Assembly (NCBI GenBank): GCA_035765775.1 | Contig: DASTWV010000035.1 | Coordinates: 47,095 to 111,094, forward strand | DNA length: 64,000 nucleotides | DNA from: Actinomycetota bacterium | Lineage (GTDB): Bacteria; Actinomycetota; CADDZG01; JAHWKV01; JAOPZY01 | Direction of reading: 5' to 3' | Shown here: piece by piece, positions 41,937 to 49,442 of the stretch | How the letters are laid out: each line of letters starts with the position of its first letter | Numbering within the stretch: position 1 is the stretch's first letter | Made by a program: the position numbers and the translations under genes | Notes under the pieces: generated by a model | Databases searched by the model: none | The model's input: only the letters and a program-made list of their open reading frames with translations | Told to the model about the DNA's origin: nothing

Positions 41937-42597
41937 CCTGACCCTCCGCAGCTAGCGAGTAGTGGGACACCAGAGGCCCGTCGTCCACCAGGATGATGTC
42001 GAAGGGTGCCGTGGCGCCCGGCGTGACCGTGTCGCTGGTGCCCACGCTGTGGGCGGCGCCGACCACCGCCCCCGAACGGTTGTAGAAGGTGGCCACCACG
42101 TTGGGGAAGGTTACGGCCTTGCCGGACGAGTTCGTCACCGTGCCCGTCACCTCGATGTCATGGCCCAGCGAGATCCTGTTCTGCAGTGTGACGCTGAGCG
42201 GGGCGTACGGGATGGCAATGATGGGCTCCGCCTGCACATTCGCCTTCACCGCCGTGGCGGTGCCATGCACCTCGGGGAAGGGGATCGAGAACGAGGCATG
42301 GCCGCCCCCGGGCACCACGTGCAGCAGCGTGGTGGCCTCCATGGGCTCGCCCGGGGCTCCCTTGCCGATGGTCACCGACGTGGTGAGCTGGACCCCGCTG
42401 ATGGCGGCCGGTGAGAGGTTGTGCACCTCGCCCACGACGACCGGCCCGACCGTGCTCGACACCACGTTGATCGACGAGATCGTCACGATGTGCGGTTCGG
42501 CGCTGGAGAGATGCTTGCTGATGGAGGACGTGGACCCGCAGGCTCCCGCCACGAGCAGCACGGCGATCAGCAGAGCCCCCCTCAGCCGCGCGGGCAT
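41917..42597 (-). CDS. Lipoprotein with FxLYD-like domains
   Basis: A 226-residue lipoprotein with lipobox VAGAC. Two beta-rich segments follow, each with the pattern of a transcriptional/FxLYD-type immunoglobulin-like domain: VVGEVHNLSPAAISGVQLTT and EVTGTVTNSSGKAVTFPNVV, the latter followed by VVATFYNRSGAVVG. FxLYD domains occur in many surface proteins of unknown function. It begins 31 nt after the grdA stop on the same strand and overlaps the next gene, so it might be transcribed with the grd operon, though a functional link is not evident. Confidence 0.72.
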   Translation of the reverse strand: MPARLRGALLIAVLLVAGACGSTSSISKHLSSAEPHIVTISSINVVSSTVGPVVVGEVHNLSPAAISGVQLTTSVTIGKGAPGEPMEATTLLHVVPGGGHASFSIPFPEVHGTATAVKANVQAEPIIAIPYAPLSVTLQNRISLGHDIEVTGTVTNSSGKAVTFPNVVATFYNRSGAVVGAAHSVGTSDTVTPGATAPFDIILVDDGPLVSHYSLAAEGQVVAPSQ

Positions 42598-42628
42598 GGG
42601 TCACTGCCCTGCCGATTGCGACGCTGGC

Positions 42629-43105
42629 TCATGCGGCGCCCCGGCGCTCCCGCATCCCGCGCACGGCGGTGGCGATCTCGGCTGCGTCGAGCACGTCGGC
42701 CATCACACCGATCTGCTCTTCGTAGACGGTCTCCGGGACCCAGCTCCGAACCTCGTCCTCCAGGATGTGGTACGTGTCGAGACCCAACTGGGTCTCGGTC
42801 AATGGACCGGCGTAGGTGGGGTCACCCATGATCACGGTTTCCGCCGCGATCTCGGCGCTCTCGCCGTCCGGCGCCCCCAGCAGCACGAGGATCTTCTCGG
42901 CCCCATGCTGGTTGACGAACCGGAGGATGGCTTCCTGCGTTCCCAGGTCCATTGCCCCTGAAGCAGTTCAAACGAAGCATTCGGTCGCCTGGAACACCAC
43001 CTCATTGCCCGCTGCCTGCGCACAGGCGGCGATGGCGGGCCCGGCCACACCGTCGCGCTCGCCCAGAGCGATCACGAACTTGCCGTCGAACACCGGAGAT
43101 CTCAC
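42629..43105 (-). CDS. grdA: Glycine reductase complex selenoprotein A (in-frame UGA = selenocysteine)
   Basis: A 158-residue protein when UGA at 42968-42970 is read as selenocysteine (codon 46). The context is [16 protein letters not shown], which matches the active site of GrdA, the small selenoprotein that carries the carboxymethyl group from component B to C. The N-terminal [18 protein letters not shown] and the C-terminal [16 protein letters not shown] and [11 protein letters not shown] are GrdA features, on both sides of the UGA in one frame. Conventional translation from the ATG at 42952 would lose the active site. The start is GTG 43105, or GTG 43093 with better spacing to AAGGGGGGTGAG. 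Last grd gene of the operon. Confidence 0.93.
42940..42970 (-). promoter_or_regulatory. grdA selenocysteine codon and possible SECIS hairpin
   Basis: On the coding strand UGA is followed after 5 nt by UUCAGG-GGCAAUGGA-CCUGGGAA, a short hairpin with one bulge. Bacterial SECIS elements lie directly downstream of the UGA in the coding region, so position and size fit; the pairing itself is modest. Confidence 0.55.
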
Positions 43106-43166
43106 CCCCCTTCACTGCCTCCCAGCCCGCGGCGAACCCCCGGGCACCGATCCGTGTGGGTGACGG

Positions 43167-44597
43167 TCAGGAGATCCCGTTGCGTTCCAGCAGGACGCTC
43201 ATGCCGTCGGAGGCCTGTGTCATCCGACCGAGGAACAGGCTTCCTTTCGCAATCATATGCACGCGAGATGCCGGGCCGCGGGTCAGGCGGTCGACGGCGT
43301 GGGGGAGATAGCACAGCGCCGAGGCGAGGTGGCCCTGGGTGGGGGCGTAGCCCGGCATGCCCCGCTCCGCCACGAAGGCGTCGATCTGCGCCCGCTCGAT
43401 ATCTCCCCGCCGGGCGGCCAGGGCAGCCAGCGTCTTGTAGTTGCGCTCGGGGACATTGCCCGAGCCCTGCGGCTCGGTGATCTCCGGGTTGTGCAGCTCG
43501 GTGGCGTAGTCGTCGACGTCGGTCATCTTCAGGCCCATCGCCGCGAGCGGCTCGATGCCCAGCGCCTCCATGATCTGCGGGTTGGACGACCCGGCGGACA
43601 CCTTGTGGCGCCCGACGTGGTCCAGGCGCAGCCGGGGCGAGCGCCCGTCGTCGGCGGCCACCAGCGCGGCGGACCCGCCGATGACGTCCTCCAGCACCGG
43701 CATCCCGTGCTTCAGGTGGCCCTGGAACTTCATGCCCAGCTTGGGCAGCGATCCCCCGCCCACCACCGCCACGGTGCGGAACACGCCCGCAGCCACCAGG
43801 CTGGCGGCCACCACCAGGGCGGGGACCGGGGCGGCGCAGAAGTTCTTCACATCGGCCCCCGACGCCTCGGACAGGCCGGCCGCCTCGGCGATGGCCTTGG
43901 CCATGTTGCCGCCGCCCCGCTGGTAGCGGTCACCGACGCCCTCCTCCGAGCAGCCGAGCACGTAGTCCACCGAGTGGGGATCGATGTCGTGGTCCGCCAG
44001 CAGGTGCAGCAGGGCCAGGGCGCCGGTCGCTTTGCCGGCCAGGTTCTCCAGCAGCACCTCGGCCGCCAGCGAGGCGTCCTCGTGGTGGGCGGCCCGCATG
44101 GCGCCCACCAGGCGATCCCGCTCGACGTGCAGGGGGAGAGCGCCGGGCTCGGACGCCACCGCCTCGACGTCGCCCGCCGCCCCGACGATCCGGTCGAGAT
44201 CCAGCGCCTTCGCCAGGGGGTGCTGGGCCAACCGGGTGGCCGCCGCCTCGGCGAAGTCCCGGTCGAGGACCACGAGCCCGAACTGGTCCATGCACGCCAG
44301 CAGAGCGAGGAACTCGTCCTCGGGCATGACCTCACCGCCCGGCACGAAGCGCTCCGCCCCGGGCAGCCCGGAGCCGGTCCAGGGCCGGGCGGGCAGGTCG
44401 CGGGGATGGATCGAGCCGAGGTAGGCCTGGTGGGGCGCATAGCCGACCGCCTCGTCGAAGCTGCGCAGCGATCGCAGGAAGGCCGCCTCGACCTCCGGGT
44501 CGCGGGGCAGCTCCCGCATCGGCTTGGAGCCGTGACGGGCGAGGCCCGGGGTGTGCGCCAGGATCTGCCCGGTGGCAGGGACGACGGGGAGGTTCAC
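43167..44597 (-). CDS. grdC: Glycine/sarcosine/betaine reductase component C, beta subunit
   Basis: A 476-residue thiolase/FabH-fold protein of the GrdC family. Component C takes the selenoether-bound carboxymethyl group from GrdA, forms an acetyl thioester and, with GrdD, releases acetyl phosphate. Recognisable segments include DYVLGCSEEGVGDRYQRGGG, GADVKNFCAAPVPALVVAA, FQGHLKHGMPVLEDVIGG and the C-terminal GYAPTQGHLASALCYLPHA. It starts with GTG 4 nt after the grdB stop and precedes grdA by 61 nt. The partner subunit GrdD is not encoded in this window. Confidence 0.92.
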   Translation of the reverse strand: MNLPVVPATGQILAHTPGLARHGSKPMRELPRDPEVEAAFLRSLRSFDEAVGYAPHQAYLGSIHPRDLPARPWTGSGLPGAERFVPGGEVMPEDEFLALLACMDQFGLVVLDRDFAEAAATRLAQHPLAKALDLDRIVGAAGDVEAVASEPGALPLHVERDRLVGAMRAAHHEDASLAAEVLLENLAGKATGALALLHLLADHDIDPHSVDYVLGCSEEGVGDRYQRGGGNMAKAIAEAAGLSEASGADVKNFCAAPVPALVVAASLVAAGVFRTVAVVGGGSLPKLGMKFQGHLKHGMPVLEDVIGGSAALVAADDGRSPRLRLDHVGRHKVSAGSSNPQIMEALGIEPLAAMGLKMTDVDDYATELHNPEITEPQGSGNVPERNYKTLAALAARRGDIERAQIDAFVAERGMPGYAPTQGHLASALCYLPHAVDRLTRGPASRVHMIAKGSLFLGRMTQASDGMSVLLERNGIS

Positions 44598-44601
44598 GCC
44601 T

Positions 44602-45936
44602 TCAGTGTTCCAAACTTGGTTCCAGCGCGGTTTCCAACACCGGGAAGACCGTGGGGCGGTGCACCTCGGTGGAGACCGCGAACAGGGCGGTCTCGACCAG
44701 CCGGCGGCGCCAGGCCCGCTCGGCGGCGGGGTCGAGGGCGGGGTCGCCGGTGGGGTATGGGATGCCCCGGGTCGGCACGATGCGCGGCGCCCCCACCCGC
44801 TGGGCGATCGGGACGAGGTTGCACAGCAGGGCGGTCGGGATTCCCGCCCTCTCCAACTCTTTCGCGAGCGTTGCCCCGCAACGCGTGCCGGTCCCTCACG
44901 TCGAGGTCAGGATCGCCGCCTGGACGCCCGCCTGGCGCAGCTCGGCGGCCCATTCCACGCCGAAGTGGGTGGCGTCGGCCACCGCCGTCCCGTTGCCCGC
45001 CGTGGTGAGGTACTCGGGGTGGAGGGCCCGGATGCGCCCGGCCTCCTCCAGCTCCCGGGCGACATCCAGCGGCAGCATCCGGTGGGGGTCGGCGTTGGCG
45101 ATCACGGTCGAGAAGCCACCGTGGACCGACTGGTACTCCCCCGTCGGCAGCGTGTCCCGGCCCTCGAGGGCATAGCGGAACCAGTGCTTGGCCCGGGCGG
45201 ACTCCAGGCGGTCCGGGTTCCCCATGGGCACGAGGGCGCCCTCGGTGAGGATGGCGACCAGGGCGTCGCCCGGGTCGGCGACGGGGCTCGCCGGGGTCAC
45301 CGCCCCGAAGTCGGGCAGCCGGATCTCGGTCTCCTTGCCCCCGTTCAGCCGGCGCAGGGCAAGCAGGACGCCCCGCTCGGCGGCCGTGCGGTCGGCGACG
45401 CTGTTGCGCCGGGCGCCCGCACCCCCTCCGGCGGCGATCACCCCCTCGGCATCGCCCGGGGTGCCACCCGTGGTCAGCAGCGCAGCCGCTTTCGCCATCC
45501 GCTCCAGCGCCTGGGCCATGTGCCGGGCGGCGTCGCCCGAGTTCACGGCCACCGCCGGGGCCACCTCGGGCAGCCCAGGGTTGGCCGGATCCATCCCGGC
45601 GACCGCCACGAGGCCAGCGCCCGCCGCTGCCGCCGCCACACGGCCGCAGGCGATGCCGTAGCGGCCGCTGCCGAAGGCCGGTCCGGCGACGATCACCTCG
45701 GCCCCCGCCTCCTGGGCGAGGGCCAGGATCTCGGCCGCGGCGCCATGCTCGGAGGCGGCGTAGTCGTCGCCGCAGAAGACGGTGGCCACCAGCTCGAAGT
45801 CGCCCAGCCCGGCCAGCGTGGCCGCCAGCTTGCGGCCGGGACCGACCGCGCCCGGCCTGGACTGCGGCCCCACGGTGGCCTGGTCCTCGCCCCCGACGCC
45901 GGCAAAGAACTGGTTGATGTAGTGGACGACTCTCAT
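44602..45936 (-). CDS. grdB: Reductase component B selenoprotein, GrdB/GrdF/GrdH type (in-frame UGA)
   Basis: A 444-residue protein when UGA at 44896-44898 is read as selenocysteine (codon 347). The local sequence ILTST-U-GTGTRCGATLAKEL is the family active site, and the frame continues after it with ERAGIPTALLCNLVPIA and TRGIPYPTGDPALDP to a stop that gives normal length. Earlier hallmarks are VVHYINQFFAGVGGEDQA and GPAFGSGRYGIACG. Component B binds the amino-acid substrate. The sequence does not tell glycine (GrdB) from sarcosine (GrdF) or betaine (GrdH) forms. The ATG at 45936 overlaps the grdE stop as ATGA. Without recoding, the ORF would end at residue 346. Confidence 0.94.
44868..44898 (-). 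promoter_or_regulatory. grdB selenocysteine codon and SECIS-like hairpin
   Basis: The UGA is followed after 11 nt by GCGUUGC-GGG-GCAACGC, a perfect 7-bp stem with a three-G loop, inside the coding sequence. This distance and the small G-rich apical loop fit bacterial SECIS elements that bind SelB. Confidence 0.75.
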
Positions 45937-47225
45937 GACGCTCCCACGGTATCCGCTCCCGCGGCGCTCAGGCGGCCCCAACCGAGGGGGCTGAGCGAGG
46001 CGACCAGCACTGCCATGGGCACCTCCATCGCCTCGGCGGCCCCGGTGTCGAGGAGGTCGAAGCGCTCGGCCCCCACCGCGGTCTCCACAGCGCCCAGGAC
46101 GACGCGCTCGTCGTAGTTGCCGGTCGAGATCATGGCGGTGGCGGACGAGGGTGGCGACACCAGCGGCGGTGCCGTCCCCTCCGGCCCGGACATCTCGGCG
46201 AAGAGCCCGACCCCCAGGATCCCCAGCTCCTCCAGCGCATCCATCTTCAAGGAGATATCCGAGTCGGCATTGCCCCCGCCTTCCTTCGTGATGATGGCGG
46301 CGTCCCAGCCGAGAGTGGCGGCCAGCCGGGCGGCGTGGGCGGCGGCGAGCTCCTTGGCCCCCTGCTCCACCGGCTCGGGGCACAGCACCAGGCCCCCGAA
46401 GCTGAGTTCGTTCCCGTCGGCTGCCCGCAGGGCGGCGACCACCGGATGGTTCTGGTGGACGTAGGTGGGGTTGCGCAAGCCGGGGTGACCGTACTGGCCG
46501 CTGACGATGGCGCCGTCGTCGACCTCGGTGGGATCGACCGGTGCCGGCGGGCTGCCCGCCAGGCTGCGGCCGTAGAAGAAGACATCCTTGAAGGCGCCCT
46601 GGGTCTGCAAGTTGGTGATGGCGCCCACCCGGGGCAGGCCTGCCCGGGGGGCGCCGGGTGCGGCGAGCTCCTCGACGGTGTCCGGCGATTCGCCCCGCCC
46701 GGCGGCACCCAGCCGGGCGGCGATGCGGAGTACCGCCCGGCGCACGGCCCGGTCCACCTCGTCCCAGGCGGCCCCATCGGCCGGCTCGAAGGTCACGACG
46801 ACATTGTGGGTGAGCCCGAGCGGCGAGCGCTCTGCCGCCGGCCCCGACATCTCGACCAGTGCCTCCTGTGCCCGGGGCAGGTACCCGGCGGCCACCACCG
46901 CCGCTCCTCGCAGCACGTGGGTCTCCCCCCTGCCCTGGGCGGCTGCCGGGCCGACGAACCCGGGGAAGATGCCCTCGCCCGAGTTCTTGGCCCGGGGCTC
47001 GACGGCGTCGAGCACCTTCACGATCCGGGCGCTCTGCCCGGGGGACACGACGGAGATGCCGACCGCCTTCAGGGCCGGGCTGGCGCCCAGGGCCAACAGC
47101 TCGGCGCGCGACACGGTCAGCACGCCGCCCGCGAGCCGGGTCGCGTCCCCGAGGGCGACCTCGCGCACGGCGTGCACCAGCCGGCGCAGCACGACCGGCC
47201 TTTGTGCGGTTCCGTTGGTTCCCAT
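45933..47225 (-). CDS. grdE: Glycine/sarcosine/betaine reductase component B pro-protein, GrdE type
   Basis: A 430-residue protein with the GrdE/GrdG/GrdI pattern: PGQSARIVKVLDAVEPRAK, GEGIFPGFVGP, THVLRGAAVVAAGY, HQNHPVVAALRAADGNELSF and ITKEGGGNADSDISLKMD. Studied clostridial members are cleaved at a cysteine to yield two subunits, one carrying a carbonyl group that forms a Schiff base with the substrate amine. I find only one cysteine (about residue 282, LVLCPEP), so whether this protein is processed the same way is open. ATG 47225 gives the family's usual length; a TTG at 47297 would add 24 residues. First recognised gene of the operon, overlapping grdB by 4 nt. Confidence 0.9.
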   Translation of the reverse strand: MGTNGTAQRPVVLRRLVHAVREVALGDATRLAGGVLTVSRAELLALGASPALKAVGISVVSPGQSARIVKVLDAVEPRAKNSGEGIFPGFVGPAAAQGRGETHVLRGAAVVAAGYLPRAQEALVEMSGPAAERSPLGLTHNVVVTFEPADGAAWDEVDRAVRRAVLRIAARLGAAGRGESPDTVEELAAPGAPRAGLPRVGAITNLQTQGAFKDVFFYGRSLAGSPPAPVDPTEVDDGAIVSGQYGHPGLRNPTYVHQNHPVVAALRAADGNELSFGGLVLCPEPVEQGAKELAAAHAARLAATLGWDAAIITKEGGGNADSDISLKMDALEELGILGVGLFAEMSGPEGTAPPLVSPPSSATAMISTGNYDERVVLGAVETAVGAERFDLLDTGAAEAMEVPMAVLVASLSPLGWGRLSAAGADTVGAS

Positions 47226-47343
47226 GAGCACGAAATGGTACCGGGCCCGGGCCGGGAGCCCGCCGCGGGCGGACCATCCGACATTATTACGGCTCAAACG
47301 GTATGAACACCGCGTTTAGCCTGCCTAGCGGCCCGGCTCAGGT

Positions 47344-47419
47344 CGCCTCCGGCAAAGTTGGCGGAGCAGTACATCTCCTGGCTGTACCACTCGTGCAGGT
47401 ATGCCGGGCCGGCCCTCCG
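47344..47419 (-). repeat. 76-bp two-copy element in the grd leader region
   Basis: The partner copy is 26535-26614. It lies between the tandem palindromes and grdE, in the grd direction. The stem GTGGTAC / GTACTGC still pairs fully through two G-U pairs, as the perfect stem does in the other copy. A second short stem CTCCG / CGGAG follows. It could be a structured RNA, a repeat, or part of a small reading frame. Confidence 0.65.
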
Positions 47420-47516
47420 CGCCAGCCAAGCGGGCAGCATCGAGGTCGATTTGCCCCCAAAAACCGGGCAAAGTGACCACGATGATGTGGGCGGCGACCT
47501 GCGTCCGCTGAGGTGG

Positions 47517-47551
47517 GGGACTTTCGTCCCGGGTAGCGGGACAAACGTCCC
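47517..47551. promoter_or_regulatory. Tandem DosR/DevR-like boxes upstream of grd
   Basis: GGGACTTTCGTCCC (47517-47530) and GGGACAAACGTCCC (47538-47551) are two palindromes whose starts are 21 bp apart, two helical turns. The first fits the core of the mycobacterial DosR consensus (GGGACTWWAGTCCC-like). They lie about 290 bp upstream of grdE and 135 bp upstream of the divergent UroD-family gene. The rest of the 47226-47685 interval holds the 76-bp element and no clear gene. Confidence 0.55.
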
Positions 47552-47685
47552 CCGAATGATGTCGCCGCCGCGGCACGACTATCTATAGGAGCATCTCATC
47601 CCGGCCAACCGAACACCCCTTCCCGCCCTCGCCTGCCCCTAGCCATCCGCCGGCCTCCGCGCGACGCCCGCATACACTGGCGGCC

Positions 47686-48678
47686 ATGGACTCCGTCACC
47701 CGCCTCCGCACCGCCCTCGAGCTCGGCACGCCGGACCGGCCGCCCTTCACCTGGTGGGGCCACACATTCCTCGAGGAGTGGTCGCCCACCAAGCTCGCCG
47801 ACATCACCATCGACCGCGCCCGCCGCCACGGGTGGGACTTCGTGAAGCTGCAGCCCCGGGCGAGCTGCTTCGCCGAGGCCTTCGGCTCCGAGTACCGGGC
47901 GAGCGGCAACGCCACCGAGTCGCCCGCCCTGGTCTCCCCGGCCGTGAAGGAACTGGACGATTTCGCCACCTTGCCTGAGGTGGATGCCGGGCACCCGGCC
48001 TTCGCCGATCAGGTCGAGGCGATCCGCCTGGTGGCCGCGGGGGCCGGGGTGCCGGTCATCCAGACCGTCTTCTCGCCGATCACCGTCGCCGGCCACCTCA
48101 TCGGCAAAGACCCCCAGGGCATCGTGGCGATGCTGCGCAGCCATCCGGGGATCGTCGGCCCCGCCCTCGAGAAGATCGGCCGGGCGCTGGTCAGCTTCTC
48201 GACCGCCTCGGTCGAGGCCGGGGGAGCGGGCGTCTTCTACGCCGTGTCCGGGTACGCCTCCGCCGACCTCATGACCGCCGAGGAGTACGAGGCCCTCGCC
48301 CTCCCCCACGACCTCGAGGTCATCGGCAAGCTCCCGCCGGCCGATGCGGCGTGGCTCAACATCCTGCACCTGTGCGGCGCCCACCTCCACTTCGGGCTGG
48401 CGCCCCTGTTCGGCCTCCCGGTGGTGAGCTGGTCGGTGCACGACGCCGGCAACCCCACGCTGGCCGAGGGCCGTGACCGTGCCCAGCGGACCGCGATGGG
48501 CGGCCTCGGGCAGAAGACCACCATGGTCCACGCACGGCCCGAGGGGGTCGTCGCCGAAGGGCGGGCCGCCCTGGAGGGCACTGGCGGGGCCGGCGTCATC
48601 CTGTCCGCCGGCTGCTCCGTGGCGGTGACGGCCCCGGAGGCGAACCTGGCCGCGGTGCGCGAGGTCGTAGCCGCCTAA
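47686..48678 (+). CDS. Uroporphyrinogen decarboxylase-family protein
   Basis: A 330-residue URO-D-like TIM barrel: VTRLRTALELGTPDRPPFTWWGH at the start (in part RTALELGTPDRPPFTW), GWDFVKLQPRASC, VFSPITVAGHLIG and the C-terminal GVILSAGCSVAVTAPEANLAA. The last segment resembles the zinc-thiolate region of URO-D-related corrinoid methyltransferases more than the haem enzyme, because the GAGCxxP-type motif replaces the substrate-binding arginines expected in HemE. It is divergent from the grd operon, and methyl transfer from a methylated amine would fit that context, but this is inference. Confidence 0.72.
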   Translation: MDSVTRLRTALELGTPDRPPFTWWGHTFLEEWSPTKLADITIDRARRHGWDFVKLQPRASCFAEAFGSEYRASGNATESPALVSPAVKELDDFATLPEVDAGHPAFADQVEAIRLVAAGAGVPVIQTVFSPITVAGHLIGKDPQGIVAMLRSHPGIVGPALEKIGRALVSFSTASVEAGGAGVFYAVSGYASADLMTAEEYEALALPHDLEVIGKLPPADAAWLNILHLCGAHLHFGLAPLFGLPVVSWSVHDAGNPTLAEGRDRAQRTAMGGLGQKTTMVHARPEGVVAEGRAALEGTGGAGVILSAGCSVAVTAPEANLAAVREVVAA

Positions 48679-48693
48679 CAGCCACCGAGCAGC

Positions 48694-48724
48694 GGCCGGA
48701 CAAACGGCCGGACAAACGGCCGGG
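48694..48724. repeat. Short tandem repeat between convergent genes
   Basis: GGCCGGACAAAC occurs twice in tandem (48694-48705 and 48706-48717), followed by a partial third copy GGCCGGG. It separates the ends of the UroD-family gene and the secreted-protein gene. Confidence 0.7.
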
Positions 48725-48729
48725 AAGCC

Positions 48730-49326
48730 CTAGCCCTTCGCCGTCGGCGTGACCGGCAGCAGGGTGCCGATGTCCAGGGTCTTCAGGAGCGCCTGCACGT
48801 CGCTCACGGTGGCGGTGACGTCCTGCTGCACTCCCAGGCCGACGCCCGACACCGTGCTCATGACCCCCGACGCGCTGATGAGCGTCTTGCTCACCGTCGT
48901 GGGCACGCCGTCCACCACCGTGGTGACGGTCTCAGAGAACCCGTCGACGGTCCGGGTGAGGGTGACGGTGAACCCGTCCACTGTCTTGGAGACGGTGTCG
49001 CCCACCTGACCGAGCGTGCCTTCCAGGAGCGTGACCAGGGCGTCGACCGCCGAGGGATCGACGTTGGAGCCCTTGAGCGCGGCGTCGGCGTCGCCCTGCA
49101 CGCTGTCCAGGGTGCCGTCGCCCTGGGTCACGGTCGAGGAGACCGTGGCCGACACGGTGCCGTCGGCCTGCTGGAGCCCGCTCTTCACCTGCCCGGAGAG
49201 GTCCGACAGGCTGCCGTTCACGTCCGGCGTGCCCGGCGGCGGGGTGCCGTTCTCGGCGAAGGCAGCGACCACGCCAAGTACCAAGACCAAGGCGACGACA
49301 GGCAGCATCAGCAGTTTCTTGTTCAC
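48730..49326 (-). CDS. Secreted Thr/Val-rich protein of unknown function
   Basis: A 198-residue protein with a cleavable-looking signal peptide (KKLLMLPVVALVLVLGVVAAFA) described here only by its hydrophobic core LMLPVVALVLVLGVVAAF. The mature part is rich in Val, Thr, Ser and Asp, has no cysteine, and contains imperfect repeats of the type TVDGF (TVDGFTVTLTRTVDGFSETV). I recognise no family. It is probably a beta-rich or disordered surface protein. The GTG at 49326 gives the signal peptide a normal position; the open frame extends to 49383 but adds only basic residues. Confidence 0.6.
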   Translation of the reverse strand: MNKKLLMLPVVALVLVLGVVAAFAENGTPPPGTPDVNGSLSDLSGQVKSGLQQADGTVSATVSSTVTQGDGTLDSVQGDADAALKGSNVDPSAVDALVTLLEGTLGQVGDTVSKTVDGFTVTLTRTVDGFSETVTTVVDGVPTTVSKTLISASGVMSTVSGVGLGVQQDVTATVSDVQALLKTLDIGTLLPVTPTAKG

Positions 49327-49442
49327 CCCTGACCCCCTCTTCCGGCTCTGCGCCGGTCGATCACCCGCTCCCCGAGGCGCCATTATCGATATTCGCGAGG
49401 AGGATGCAAAGGCGGCGTAGCGAACCGGACGATTCGCTCAGG

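Noticed and set aside
44896..45936. grdB ending at the TGA at 44896 as a truncated pseudogene
   Set aside because: The frame beyond the TGA continues with family-specific sequence to a normal end, and the TGA is at the known selenocysteine position. Recoding explains it better than decay.
47330..47410. Cobalamin riboswitch in the grd leader, from the B12-box-like AGCCAGGAGA
   Set aside because: None of the other conserved parts of the cobalamin aptamer are found upstream, and the segment is part of a hairpin present also at glgB.
47294..47440. A 48-codon minus-strand frame (ATG at 47440) containing YLHEWYSQEMYCSANFAGG, similar to a frame at 26425-26600 (YLHAWYSQGMYHSTNYAGG)
   Set aside because: Every substitution between the two copies changes an amino acid in this frame and none is at a third position, so selection on this reading is not supported. 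I list the DNA as a repeat instead.
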